A stretch of DNA of 23,124 nucleotides. It comes from Deinococcus sp. GTDB taxonomy: Bacteria > Deinococcota > Deinococci > Deinococcales > Thermaceae. The notes under the pieces are model-generated. The model was given only the letters and a program-made list of their open reading frames with translations, had not been told where the DNA came from and did not search any database. The stretch covers positions 1-23,124 of the forward strand of contig JAMCQK010000107.1 in the NCBI GenBank assembly GCA_023382135.1, written 5' to 3'. Position 1 is the first letter of the stretch. Each line of letters begins with the position of its first letter. Shown here in pieces: positions 1 to 8,418 of this stretch. The position numbers and the translations under genes were made by a program.

Positions 1-789
1 CTCGCGCAGGGCGACAATTCAGCGGGCATCGCGGTGCTTCTTTCGCTGGCACCAAAACTCAGCGCCCTGGGTGCCAGCCTGGCCTTCAGCGTGGGTGAGG
101 AAGGCTTCGGCAACCTCAAAGGCGCCCGCGCACTGGTCAAAAACCTAAGACCCGGAATATTTGTGGCGGTGGATGGGTACCTTCCCGGAGTGGTGCATCA
201 CGCTGTGGGATCTCAAAGGCTCCGCGCAAGCTTTCGAGGCCCCGGGGGCCACGCCTGGGGTGAGCGTCACCAACCTTCACCCGCGCCAGCACTTGGTGAA
301 ACCTTGGCCAGACTTTACGCCTTGCAGCGGCCCCAGGAGACCAGCCTGAACGTGGGCAGGGTATGGGGTGGCGAGGCCGTCAACGCTATTCCGCCTGAAC
401 TCGGCCTGGAGCTCGACCTTCGTGCCATGGAGGCGGGCGTCCTTTCCGATCTCGGCGAGAAGGCGCGCGCCATCATGATGGAAGCGGCCCAACGGCACAA
501 AGTGGAACTCTCGCTGGAAAACCTGGGCGAACGCCCGGCGGGCTCCACCTTTACGCCCGCCATGCGGCAAGCGGCCCTCGAGGCCCTGACCTCCATCGGC
601 GAGAACCCGGACTTCACCGCGGGTTCCACCGACGCATCCGCCGCGGTGGAAGCGGGCATTCCCGCTATGGGCTTTGGGGTCTACAAAGGGGGCGGAGCGC
701 ACACGCCGCAGGAATGGGTGGACCCGTCGTCGCTCGAGAGTGGCGCCAGCGCGCTTTTGCGTTTGACACGGCTTCTTTTGAACGCCTGA
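1..789 (+). CDS. M20-family metallopeptidase/amidohydrolase, 5' end missing
   Basis: The reading frame is open from the first base, so the gene begins upstream. A GTG at 34 is internal: the codons before it already encode a metal-ligand segment (GDNSAG) continuous with the rest. Visible M20 landmarks in order are GDNSAG (metal-bridging Asp), SVGEEG (the catalytic Glu pair), a dimerisation-domain segment with RGPGGHAWG, and a C-terminal GGGAHTPQEW that supplies the last metal-ligand His. The family hydrolyses peptide or N-acyl amide bonds using two zinc or cobalt ions, usually in the cytoplasm. No signal peptide can be judged because the N-terminus is absent. Substrate is not predictable; aminopeptidase, carboxypeptidase or deacylase activities are all possible. 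The next gene starts 34 nt downstream on the same strand but appears to have its own promoter. Confidence 0.88.
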   Translation, partial: LAQGDNSAGIAVLLSLAPKLSALGASLAFSVGEEGFGNLKGARALVKNLRPGIFVAVDGYLPGVVHHAVGSQRLRASFRGPGGHAWGERHQPSPAPALGETLARLYALQRPQETSLNVGRVWGGEAVNAIPPELGLELDLRAMEAGVLSDLGEKARAIMMEAAQRHKVELSLENLGERPAGSTFTPAMRQAALEALTSIGENPDFTAGSTDASAAVEAGIPAMGFGVYKGGGAHTPQEWVDPSSLESGASALLRLTRLLLNA

Positions 790-811
790 GGTTTTGTTGG
801 TTCGGCTTTGA

Positions 812-817
812 TACGAT
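812..817 (+). promoter_or_regulatory. -10 hexamer for leaderless transcription of the 824 gene
   Basis: TACGAT lies 6 nt before the GTG at 824, and no Shine-Dalgarno sequence is present. In Deinococcus and Thermus a TANNNT box at this distance is known to give transcripts that begin at the start codon. No convincing -35 box is visible. Confidence 0.5.
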
Positions 818-823
818 ACCCCG

Positions 824-1693
824 GTGCGCATAGGCCTCCTCGACACCTGGCTTTCTGGGCGCTACCTCTTTTTTTGGGAGGCGTTCATGCGCGAGCTAGG
901 CCTAGAAACAATTAGCCCTTACGGGCTGAGCGAGGCCGCCCGCTCGCACCAAGAACCCAATACGCTTCCTTTGTGCGGTCCCATGCAACTTTTGGTGGCC
1001 CAAGTACTCGACCTCAAACGGCAGGGCATCGACTATCTACTGTTGCCCGACCTTCAAGAAGGCCTGGAGAGCGAACGCGGGGGAGCGCAGTGCCCCTGGC
1101 TTCTGGACCTGGAAGCCGCCCTCTTGCAAAACGTTCCGGGGATGCCGCCCGTTCTGAAGGTGCCCGCCAGGCTGGGTGAACCAGTCGCCGGCCTTGCCGC
1201 CAAACTTGGCCAGATGCTGACACGAAATCCCATGATGGTTCGCAAAGCTTTGGAAAAAACCCGCCACCTGCTTTTCCCCAGACCGAAATCACTTTCTGAA
1301 CCCAAGGGGGGTAGCTGGGTGGGAATTGTCGCGCAGCCTTATATTTTGGAAGATTACAGGCTTCAAGGAGGAGTCCGGGAGGCTTTGGAGGCCGCTGGCC
1401 TTATCCCTTACTTTGCCAGCGTGCGTCCTGCGGAACTTATACAAGAAGGAAGTCGGGTACCCCTCAAGTTAGAACTGCCTTCAGACCTGGAACTGGCGGG
1501 GCTTTCGAGCTACCTTTCACGCCTTGGAAAAGTCAAGGCGCTGGTCTATCTGTCCGCTTACAACTGCCCTCCCATCCCGCCGCTGATGCAAAAACTCGCT
1601 AACCTTCAAGCCAAACCCTGGAAGCTGTTGGTGGTGGGGGAGGAGTGGGGCTTGGCGCTGGAGGAGTTAAAGGCGGCCCTCGAGGCCTGCTAA
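824..1693 (+). CDS. Stand-alone DUF2229-like protein (acyl-CoA dehydratase/activase-related)
   Basis: This 289-aa protein has no signal peptide or membrane segment. It starts RIGLLDTWLSGRYLFFWEAF, contains NTLPLCGPMQLLVAQVLDL followed by GIDYLLLPDL and CPW, and later has LVYLSAYNCPPIPPLM. This order (Rossmann-like start, a Cys before a long helix, a 'GIDYLLLP' strand, then a second Cys) resembles DUF2229, the domain fused to or found near activators of 2-hydroxyacyl-CoA and benzoyl-CoA dehydratases. Those proteins bind or deliver Fe-S clusters through conserved cysteines; three cysteines here (LCGP, QCPW, NCPP) could serve. No dehydratase or ASKHA-type activase lies beside it, so its role is unknown. 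The GTG start is supported by the -10 box 6 nt upstream. The family assignment is from memory of motifs, not a search. Confidence 0.8.
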   Translation: MRIGLLDTWLSGRYLFFWEAFMRELGLETISPYGLSEAARSHQEPNTLPLCGPMQLLVAQVLDLKRQGIDYLLLPDLQEGLESERGGAQCPWLLDLEAALLQNVPGMPPVLKVPARLGEPVAGLAAKLGQMLTRNPMMVRKALEKTRHLLFPRPKSLSEPKGGSWVGIVAQPYILEDYRLQGGVREALEAAGLIPYFASVRPAELIQEGSRVPLKLELPSDLELAGLSSYLSRLGKVKALVYLSAYNCPPIPPLMQKLANLQAKPWKLLVVGEEWGLALEELKAALEAC

Positions 1694-1736
1694 CCACCCT
1701 GTGAGCGGGCACCGATTTGCTTTTCCGCCAACTTGG

Positions 1737-1742
1737 TATTCT
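1737..1742 (+). promoter_or_regulatory. Candidate -10 hexamer before tmrB
   Basis: TATTCT lies 9 nt before the ATG at 1752, which has no Shine-Dalgarno sequence. Transcription would start within a few bases of the ATG. No good -35 box is visible. Confidence 0.35.
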
Positions 1743-1751
1743 TGGTAGCGC

Positions 1752-3500
1752 ATGAAAGCCGAACTGAATTTTTTTGAGCTGTACCGCGAGCTTTCGCCTT
1801 ATCTGCACAAGTACCGTTGGCGCATTCTTTTGGGCCTGGCACTCTCCACCTTTGCCGCGCTTCTAAACGCGGCCTCCCCCTTTTTTTTGCGCCAAGCCAT
1901 CGACAAGGTGCAGGCCCACCAGCAGTACCAGACCTACATCTTCCTAATCCTGGCCTCCGCCGGCGCGAGCGGGTTCCTGACGCTGTTCATGCGCCGGCTG
2001 ATTGGCATCTCCAGCCGCTATATCGAGTACGACATCCGGCGCGACCTCTTCCGCCACCTGCTCTCGCTCGACGCCTACTTTTATGGCAAGACCCGTATTG
2101 GGGACCTGGTTAACAAGTTCAACACCGACCTTGGCGCCGTGCGAGAGATGCTGGGCCAGGGGCTCAACATGGGCTGGCGGATCATGATGTTTGCCCTCTT
2201 TGCTTTCATAGCCATGTACACGGTGAGCTGGAAGCTTGCGCTGGTGCTCACGCTGGTGATACCGATCATCTTCGCGATTTTTCGCTACTTATTAAAGATG
2301 GTAGACCGGCGCTACCGTGAGTCACAGGAGATCTTTGACCAGATCTCCGCCAAAGCGCAAGAAAATTTTTCCGGCATCAGGGTGGTCAAGGGTTTTGCCT
2401 TGGAGGAGCGCGAGCTCGAGGCCTTCCAAAGGCTGAATCGCGGCTACATAACCAAGAGTCTGGCCCTGGCCCGCGTGGAAGGGCCCATGCGCGCCCTTAT
2501 GGGTCTGCTGATTGGCTTAACCCTGCTCATTGTGCTTTGGCTGGGCGGGGGCATGGTAATCCGGGGCGAGCTCACGGTTGGCCAGATGGTCCAGTTTAAC
2601 TCCTACATAGTGTTGCTCTCCTGGCCCATTATCGGCATGGGCTGGCTGCTCTCGCTGTTTCAGCGCGCGGCCACCAGCTACCAGCGTGTCAAGGCCATCT
2701 TTGGCGAGGCCCCGACAATTGCCGATCCAAAGAAACCCGCCGAGGTTACCCTATCCGAACTCGGGGGCGAGGTGCGCTTTAACAAGGTGAGCCTGCAGCT
2801 TGGCGGGTACCAGCAACTCGAGGAGATTACCCTTACCATCCCCTCTGGCGCCACCCTCGGCATCACTGGGCGCACCGGTGCGGGCAAGACCCTGCTGGTC
2901 AACCTCATTCCGCGCCTGCTCAACCCCAGCCAGGGCGACGTGATGCTTGGAGGCCACAAGGTTAATGAGCTGCCGCTTTCCACTTTGCGCCAAGCGGTGG
3001 GCGTGGTGCCTCAAGAACCATTTTTATTCTCCGACACCATCTCCGAAAACATTGCCTTTGGCCTGCCCGAAGTGGACCAAGAGCGCGTGGAGTGGGCCGC
3101 CAAGCTTGCCGGGGTGCACGATGACATTGTGGGTTTTCCCAAAGGATACCAAACCTCTTTGGGCGAGCGTGGCGTAACCCTTTCCGGGGGCCAGCGCCAG
3201 CGCACCGCACTGGCACGCGCACTAGCGCGCAGACCAAAAGTGCTCATTCTGGACGATGCTCTTAGCGCAGTGGACACCGAGACCGAAAGCCGTATCCTCT
3301 CAGGACTTAAAAGCATGCTTGGCCAGCAGACCACCATCCTGATTGCCCACCGTACCAGCACCCTGCGCTACGCTGACTGGATTGTGGTCCTTGACAAAGG
3401 AAAAATTGTCGAGGAAGGCAGCCACGAAATGCTCCTAGACCAGGGCGGGCTCTACGCCGAGCTGGACCGCATTCAAAGACTGGAAGCGGAGGTGGAGTAA
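1752..3500 (+). CDS. tmrB: Heterodimeric ABC exporter half, degenerate-site subunit (TmrB-like)
   Basis: The 582-aa half-transporter has an N-terminal six-helix exporter domain (about residues 20-310) and a C-terminal ATPase domain. Motifs are Walker A GRTGAGKT (373-380), Q-loop VVPQEPFLF, signature LSGGQ (477-481), Walker B LILDD (498-502) and H-loop His533. Residue 502, where the catalytic Glu should be, is Asp, so this subunit's own Walker A/B forms the non-hydrolysing site of a heterodimer. Its intact LSGGQ completes the active site of the partner at 3653. This asymmetry, the length and the pairing fit TmrB of Thermus thermophilus, a subunit of a broad-specificity peptide and drug exporter in the inner membrane. 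Substrates are inferred from that family. The ATG lacks an SD and has a -10-like box just upstream. Confidence 0.92.
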   Translation: MKAELNFFELYRELSPYLHKYRWRILLGLALSTFAALLNAASPFFLRQAIDKVQAHQQYQTYIFLILASAGASGFLTLFMRRLIGISSRYIEYDIRRDLFRHLLSLDAYFYGKTRIGDLVNKFNTDLGAVREMLGQGLNMGWRIMMFALFAFIAMYTVSWKLALVLTLVIPIIFAIFRYLLKMVDRRYRESQEIFDQISAKAQENFSGIRVVKGFALEERELEAFQRLNRGYITKSLALARVEGPMRALMGLLIGLTLLIVLWLGGGMVIRGELTVGQMVQFNSYIVLLSWPIIGMGWLLSLFQRAATSYQRVKAIFGEAPTIADPKKPAEVTLSELGGEVRFNKVSLQLGGYQQLEEITLTIPSGATLGITGRTGAGKTLLVNLIPRLLNPSQGDVMLGGHKVNELPLSTLRQAVGVVPQEPFLFSDTISENIAFGLPEVDQERVEWAAKLAGVHDDIVGFPKGYQTSLGERGVTLSGGQRQRTALARALARRPKVLILDDALSAVDTETESRILSGLKSMLGQQTTILIAHRTSTLRYADWIVVLDKGKIVEEGSHEMLLDQGGLYAELDRIQRLEAEVE

Positions 3501-3649
3501 TGATGCCGAACGCCAAAGGCTTAATGCCCTCCGCGAAATATACCGCGCTTCCCCCTTTACCCGGCAGGGCTAGGGACCATTCTTCGCTTCACAAGCCTGT
3601 AAATTGGCTAAACCCTAGCTTCTGCATTCTTGTTTTTTTTGGGCGGTGA
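3500..3649 (+). CDS. Possible 49-aa small ORF between the two exporter genes
   Basis: The stop of tmrB overlaps a tandem ATGATG (TAATGATG at 3498-3505). A strong Shine-Dalgarno sequence, GGAGGTGGAG (3488-3497), sits 7 nt before the first ATG, counted from GGAGG. The frame then stays open for 49 codons and ends with TGA at 3647-3649, three bases before the GTG of tmrA, and it is in the same frame as tmrA. The peptide starts MMPNAKGLMPSAKY and ends in a hydrophobic, aromatic-rich tail (FCILVFFG). I recognise no family. It could be a translated coupling leader that keeps ribosomes moving into tmrA, or a chance open stretch in a 152-nt spacer. It also contains a run of eight T (3633-3640), a site prone to slippage or sequencing error. 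Confidence 0.35.
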   Translation: MMPNAKGLMPSAKYTALPPLPGRARDHSSLHKPVNWLNPSFCILVFFGR

Positions 3650-3652
3650 ACT

Positions 3653-5551
3653 GTGCACGAAGAGGAAGCCTTTCGAAAATCTTTCGACTATAAGCTGGCC
3701 AGACGCATTCTGGTTTACGTAAAACCTTATCGTTTGCCAGTAGCCTTGGCGCTCATTTGCTTGTTGCTTGGAACCTTGGCGGCGGCTACCACGCCGCTCT
3801 TTCTCCGTTACGCTATCGACCATGCCATTGTTCCTACACAGAGCATCGAGCTTATTGAACGCTATCGGCTTCTGCTGATCATCTCGGGCTTGTTTCTTCT
3901 CGTCCGCATCTTCGACTTCTGTGTGAACTACGCCCAGACTTACCTGATCAACTGGGTGGGCCAGCACATCCTCTACGACCTGCGCAGCCAGATCTTCGCC
4001 AAGCTGCAAAAGCTCCACCTGGGTTTCTACGACAAGAACCCGGTAGGCAGGCTGATGACCCGCATCACCTCGGACGTGGACGCCATCAACCAGTTCATCA
4101 CAGGTGGTTTGGTGGGCCTGGCGGCGGACATGTTCCTGCTCATTGGTCTGATGAGCTTCATGTTGGCGCTAAACTGGAAGCTTGCTTTGGTGGCCTTCAC
4201 CATCATGCCGCTCTTGCTTGGGGTGACCAGCTGGATCCGGGCAGGCATGCGCGATGCTTACCGCGCCATGCGCCTGAGGCTCGCCAGGCTCAACGCCAAC
4301 CTGCAGGAGAACCTTGCGGGGGTCCAGACCACACAGTTGTTTGGCCGCGAGGAAAAGAATAACCAGAAGTTCAACCAGCTTTCGCTGGACCTGACCTATG
4401 CCTGGGTGCAGATTATCCACTGGTTTGCATTGTTCTTCCCAGTGGTGGGCTTTCTGGGCGAACTCGCGGTGGCTATGGTGCTGTGGTACGGCGGCGGCCA
4501 GGTGGTACAGCAAGCCATTACACTGGGGCTTTTGGTGGCGTTCGTGGACTATGTGCGCCAGTTCTTCCAGCCGTTACAAGACATTTCCGACAAGTTCAAC
4601 ATCTTTCAGGCCGCCATGGCTTCCGCCGAGCGCATCTTTGGCCTCCTGGACACGCCAGAAGAAGTGGACGACAAGCCAGCGGCCAAGCCGGTGACACGGT
4701 TCCGGGGAGACATTGCCTTCGAGGACGTATGGTTTGCTTACGGCAGGCGCGGCGAACCGAAGCCAGACGGTCTGATGCCGCCAAACACGACCCGCGCTGA
4801 GCTGGACGCATCGGCACCAGAAGCTATCAAAACACCGGCTTCTCAGGCTGGTTTCTCCGAATGGGACTGGGTACTTAGGGGCGTGAGCTTCCGCATTCGG
4901 CCTGGTGAAAAGGTGGCGCTGGTGGGGGCTACCGGTGCCGGAAAGACCAGCGTCATCAGCCTGGTGGCCCGTTTCTATGACGTGCAGCAGGGGAGCGTAA
5001 AGATTGATGGTTTTGACGTTCGTGATTATGCCCAGCGCGACCTCCGCCGTGCTATAGGTATTGTGATGCAAGACCCGTTCTTATTCAGCGGCAGCATCGA
5101 GGACAACCTGCGGCTGGGCGACCTACAAATTTCCGATGCGCGCATCCGCGAGGTTTGCGAGTTCGTGGGTGTTCACGACTTCGTGAGTTCGCTATCCCAA
5201 GGGTATGCTACACACCTGCACGAGCGGGGAGGTGGCGTTTCCACCGGCCAGAAGCAACTGCTGGCGCTTGCCAGGGCAATTCTGCACAACCCAGATATTT
5301 TGCTCATTCTGGACGAGGCCACCGCCAACGTGGACTCGGAAACCGAGGCCAAGATTCAAGGCGCATTGTGGCGTGTGATGCAAGGTAGGACCTCAATTAT
5401 AATTGCGCACCGGCTTTCCACCATCCGCAATGTGGACCGCATTCTGGTCTTCCGCAAAGGCAAACTGGTGGAGGAAGGCTCGCACGAGGAACTGCTGGGC
5501 AAGAGCGGCTACTACGCCAAGCTGTACGAGCTTCAGTACGCGCATGGTTAG
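3653..5551 (+). CDS. tmrA: Heterodimeric ABC exporter half, catalytic subunit (TmrA-like)
   Basis: The 632-aa partner of the gene at 1752 has an exporter membrane domain (about 20-320) and a C-terminal ATPase domain. Motifs are Walker A GATGAGKT (425-432), Q-loop VMQDPFLF, Walker B LILDE (551-555) with catalytic Glu555, and H-loop His586. The signature is VSTGQ (529-533) instead of LSGGQ. In the dimer, Glu555 pairs with the partner's LSGGQ to make the hydrolysing site, and VSTGQ faces the partner's Asp-type Walker B to make the degenerate site, as in TmrAB, TM287/288 and BmrCD. About 40 residues rich in Pro, Ala and Glu (365-404) are inserted after the A-loop Tyr363, which explains the length. 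The GTG start is preceded by GGCGGTGA (3642-3649), a near-perfect ribosome binding site. Confidence 0.92.
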   Translation: MHEEEAFRKSFDYKLARRILVYVKPYRLPVALALICLLLGTLAAATTPLFLRYAIDHAIVPTQSIELIERYRLLLIISGLFLLVRIFDFCVNYAQTYLINWVGQHILYDLRSQIFAKLQKLHLGFYDKNPVGRLMTRITSDVDAINQFITGGLVGLAADMFLLIGLMSFMLALNWKLALVAFTIMPLLLGVTSWIRAGMRDAYRAMRLRLARLNANLQENLAGVQTTQLFGREEKNNQKFNQLSLDLTYAWVQIIHWFALFFPVVGFLGELAVAMVLWYGGGQVVQQAITLGLLVAFVDYVRQFFQPLQDISDKFNIFQAAMASAERIFGLLDTPEEVDDKPAAKPVTRFRGDIAFEDVWFAYGRRGEPKPDGLMPPNTTRAELDASAPEAIKTPASQAGFSEWDWVLRGVSFRIRPGEKVALVGATGAGKTSVISLVARFYDVQQGSVKIDGFDVRDYAQRDLRRAIGIVMQDPFLFSGSIEDNLRLGDLQISDARIREVCEFVGVHDFVSSLSQGYATHLHERGGGVSTGQKQLLALARAILHNPDILLILDEATANVDSETEAKIQGALWRVMQGRTSIIIAHRLSTIRNVDRILVFRKGKLVEEGSHEELLGKSGYYAKLYELQYAHG

Positions 5552-5635
5552 GACGTTTGCCCCTACGCTGGTTTGTGGCCCGGCCTCAAACTGAGCATGT
5601 GGGTGTTCTGATGTCAGCCCAGAAACTGGGGGGCT

Positions 5636-5965
5636 ATGTCCTATTGGCGGTTCAGTGACGGTAGCGAGCTTAAAAGCGGCGCGCAGGTACTTGGTCACAC
5701 GCCCTTTGCCGAGCGGCTTAGCCATGAACTCGTGGCGTTAGCCTTTTGCTGCGCCCCTCTAGTATGGATTGCTCCGCCCTTTGGTGCGGTTTCGTTGGAC
5801 CCGGGCTGCGACTGGCTCCTGTGGCGCTGGGCGCTTCAGGAGGCAGAAAAGGCGGGCCTCGAGGTCGTCGCCTCCGACTACCAGGAAAGCGAGCAGGACA
5901 TCCCCGAAGACGCCCGCAAGCTTATTGCCCGTTTCCAGCTCAAAGAACTCCAGGCCACACCCTAA
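5636..5965 (+). CDS. Hypothetical protein, 109 aa
   Basis: I do not recognise this protein. It starts MSYWRFSDGSELKSGAQVLG, has a central hydrophobic stretch (LVALAFCCAPLVWIAPPFGA) and an acidic C-terminal part (YQESEQDIPEDARKLI). The hydrophobic stretch contains two Pro and could be a buried core or a weak membrane segment; there is no signal peptide. The ATG follows a G run (5628-5633) that can act as a weak ribosome binding site. That run also pairs with CCCAG (5618-5622) in a small hairpin with an AAA loop. The gene lies 84 nt after tmrA on the same strand and may be co-transcribed, since no terminator separates them. Its stop overlaps the stop of the convergent ATPase gene by 4 bp. Coding status rests on open frame and position only. 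Confidence 0.6.
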   Translation: MSYWRFSDGSELKSGAQVLGHTPFAERLSHELVALAFCCAPLVWIAPPFGAVSLDPGCDWLLWRWALQEAEKAGLEVVASDYQESEQDIPEDARKLIARFQLKELQATP

Positions 5966-8418
5966 CTCTCTTTTCGCCACAGCAGGCGGTTTACCAGCTC
6001 CGCAAGTCCCAAGGTCAGTAAGCTCATCCCAAAGATCGCGCCCCATAGCGCGGGCACTAATGCGCTGGTCTGAAGCATGGCCATGGCTGCGGGCAGGTTT
6101 CCTACCAAGACCTGAAGGGTAATTCCGAGCGCCACCACGCGCCACAGTGTGGGGTTTGGCAAAGGGCGGTGCGTGGTGTGCCGCGCGGGGAAGACCAATA
6201 GGAACTGCACAATGGCCAAAAAGTGGAAGGCTGCGCTCCTGGCTTCCTCCACCCGGTAGCCGAGCATGGGCATCAGACTCAAGAACAAAAGCGCCGCCAG
6301 CGCCGAGAGCGCTCCGATGGCCACAACGTAGCGAACCGAGCTCGAGGAGAGCAAGGGTGCGCCGGGCGGTTTGGGCCTTAGCCGCATCACCCCCGGGTTC
6401 TGGTCGAGCGCCAGCGAGAGCGCCGGCAGGCTATCGGTCACCAGGTTGATCCACAAAATCTGCACCGCCGTGAGGGGTAAAAGCACTCCTCCGAGCTGGT
6501 CCCGTAGCCCTGTGGTAAAGGTTAAGAGCGTGCCCACCGCCACCACCAGTACCTCGGCCAGATTGGTGGCGAACAAGAAGCGCAAGAACTTTTGGATGTT
6601 CTCGTAGATGCCACGGCCTTGCTCAACAGCGTTCACAATGGTGGCAAAATTGTCGTCCGACAGAACCAGGTCCGCCACCTCGCGCGCGACATCCGAGCCG
6701 CGTTGGCCCATAGAAACGCCGACATCCGAGCGCTTCAAGGCGGGCGCATCGTTCACGCCGTCGCCGGTCATGGCCACAATCTCACCCTGGTCCTTGAGGG
6801 TTTCCACCAGCTTGAGCTTGTGTTCCGGGCGTACGCGGGCGAACACGTTGACCTCGGCCAGGGCCTGCTTTAATGCCTGGGGAGAGAAAGCCTCGAGGTC
6901 TTCCCCTGTTAGCACCAAGTCGCCTGGTAGCCCTACCTGTCTCGCCACCGCCAGCGCGGTGGCCGGGTGGTCACCCGTCACCATCAGCACCCGTATCCCA
7001 GCCTCCTGCGTCTGTCTGAGCGCCTCGGCCACTTCTTTGCGCGGCGGGTCCCAGAAGAGCGCCAACCCGCCAAACTCCAAATTGCCTTCGGTCTCGCCTG
7101 TAGCCCAGGCTATTCCCAACACCCGGTAGCCTTCACTCGCGTAGGCCAGGGCTTTCTCCTGCCAAGAAGCCCGTTCCCGCTCAGAAAGCTGGGAGCGCTC
7201 TAAAAGCACCTCAGGCGCGCCTTTCAAGTAGCTAGTAACAAGACCCGCTTCTCGCACGCTCACCCGCATGTACTTGTGCCCGCTATCAAAAGACCTTTCC
7301 GATATGCGCACCACATGCGCCCGCAACTCGTCCACCCGGCAGCCTTGGTCTACCGCGTAGGCAAGCAGCGCCACCTCCAAGGGATCGCCTACGCCGTGCT
7401 CGGCATCATTGGCGAGCACCAGCGCTCTGAGCGCCTTCTCTGGATCCGGAGAATCAACTTTTCTTACGTGCAGCTGGTTCTCGGTCAAGGTGCCGGTCTT
7501 GTCGGTGACAATCACGGTTACCGATCCGAGCGCCTCCACCGCCGCAAGCCTGCGCACAATAGCTTTGCGCCTGGCCATACGCTCCACGCCCAACGCCAGT
7601 GTGAGCGTGAGCACGGCGGGTAACCCCTCGGGCACCGCTGCCACCGCCAGCGCCACCGCGAACACGAGCACCTCCGCTAAACGCTGTGTCCCGTCCATCC
7701 ACACTCCCCCGAGTGCAATCAAGAGCGTGAGCAGCAGTACCCAGCGCACGATCCTCCGCCCCAAGGCATCGAGGCGTTTTTCCAACGGCGTCTTGGAGGC
7801 CTGCACTTTCCCCAGCAGGCTTGCTAGCTTCCCTAAAGCACTCTCACTACCGGTGCGTGCCACCTGAAGGTGGCCTTTGCCCCGCACTAACAGCGTGCTG
7901 GAGAAAAGCTCCTCACCGGCGCCCTTATCCACTGGCTGGCTCTCGCCCGTGAGCACCGACTCGTCCACTAATAGGCCGCCGCCATCCAGCAATACCCCGT
8001 CGGCGGGAATGCGGTCCCCCGCCTCGATCCGCACCAGGTCGCCAGGCACCAGGTGGTGCGTCTTAAGTTGTACCCAACTTCCATCGCGCAGCGCCCAGGC
8101 CCAGGGGTTTGCCAGATGTGCAAGCTTGGCCAGGGCCGCCTCGGACTTGTTCTCTTGCCAGGCCCCTAGCAGGGCGTTGGTCAGCAGGATCAGCCCAATG
8201 GCCATGGATTCAAGCGGCCAGCCTGCGTCCTTGTGCCATAGCCATGCTCCCAGGTCCAGCACCAACGCCGCTAAAAGCAGGTATACCAACGGGCTGGCGA
8301 ACTGGCGCAAGACTCGCGCCAGTAAAGAAAGGGGAGGGGCCGCCGGCAGGCTATTAGGCCCAAACTGCTCTAGACGCCTTGCTGCCTCTTGAGCACTAAG
8401 TCCGCTAACCCCTTCCAC
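5962..8418 (-). CDS. P2A-type Ca2+-transporting P-type ATPase
   Basis: This 818-aa ion pump couples ATP hydrolysis to cation export across the inner membrane. Numbering from the GTG, it has an N-terminal cation-ATPase domain (GLSAQEAARRLEQFGPN), actuator TGES (157-160), phosphorylated Asp306 in DKTGTLT, KGAPE in the nucleotide domain, VMTGDHPATA and hinge GDGVNDAP (552-559). Calcium-site residues known from SERCA are kept: PEGLP in M4, Asn619 and Glu622 in M5 (TNLAEVL), and Asn658, Thr661 and Asp662 in M6 (INLVTDSLPA). These argue for Ca2+ (or Mn2+) over Cu+, Zn2+ or K+. At about 820 aa it is shorter than SERCA, as is usual in bacteria. A TTG at 8421 is an alternative start; GTG is preferred because a -10 box lies 6 nt upstream. 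Calcium specificity is inferred. Confidence 0.93.
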   Translation of the reverse strand: MEGVSGLSAQEAARRLEQFGPNSLPAAPPLSLLARVLRQFASPLVYLLLAALVLDLGAWLWHKDAGWPLESMAIGLILLTNALLGAWQENKSEAALAKLAHLANPWAWALRDGSWVQLKTHHLVPGDLVRIEAGDRIPADGVLLDGGGLLVDESVLTGESQPVDKGAGEELFSSTLLVRGKGHLQVARTGSESALGKLASLLGKVQASKTPLEKRLDALGRRIVRWVLLLTLLIALGGVWMDGTQRLAEVLVFAVALAVAAVPEGLPAVLTLTLALGVERMARRKAIVRRLAAVEALGSVTVIVTDKTGTLTENQLHVRKVDSPDPEKALRALVLANDAEHGVGDPLEVALLAYAVDQGCRVDELRAHVVRISERSFDSGHKYMRVSVREAGLVTSYLKGAPEVLLERSQLSERERASWQEKALAYASEGYRVLGIAWATGETEGNLEFGGLALFWDPPRKEVAEALRQTQEAGIRVLMVTGDHPATALAVARQVGLPGDLVLTGEDLEAFSPQALKQALAEVNVFARVRPEHKLKLVETLKDQGEIVAMTGDGVNDAPALKRSDVGVSMGQRGSDVAREVADLVLSDDNFATIVNAVEQGRGIYENIQKFLRFLFATNLAEVLVVAVGTLLTFTTGLRDQLGGVLLPLTAVQILWINLVTDSLPALSLALDQNPGVMRLRPKPPGAPLLSSSSVRYVVAIGALSALAALLFLSLMPMLGYRVEEARSAAFHFLAIVQFLLVFPARHTTHRPLPNPTLWRVVALGITLQVLVGNLPAAMAMLQTSALVPALWGAIFGMSLLTLGLAELVNRLLWRKES

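Noticed and set aside
3569..3619. GCTAGGG/CCCTAGC inverted pair between the exporter genes
   Set aside because: Seven base pairs with a 37-nt gap are too weak, and no T run follows at terminator spacing.
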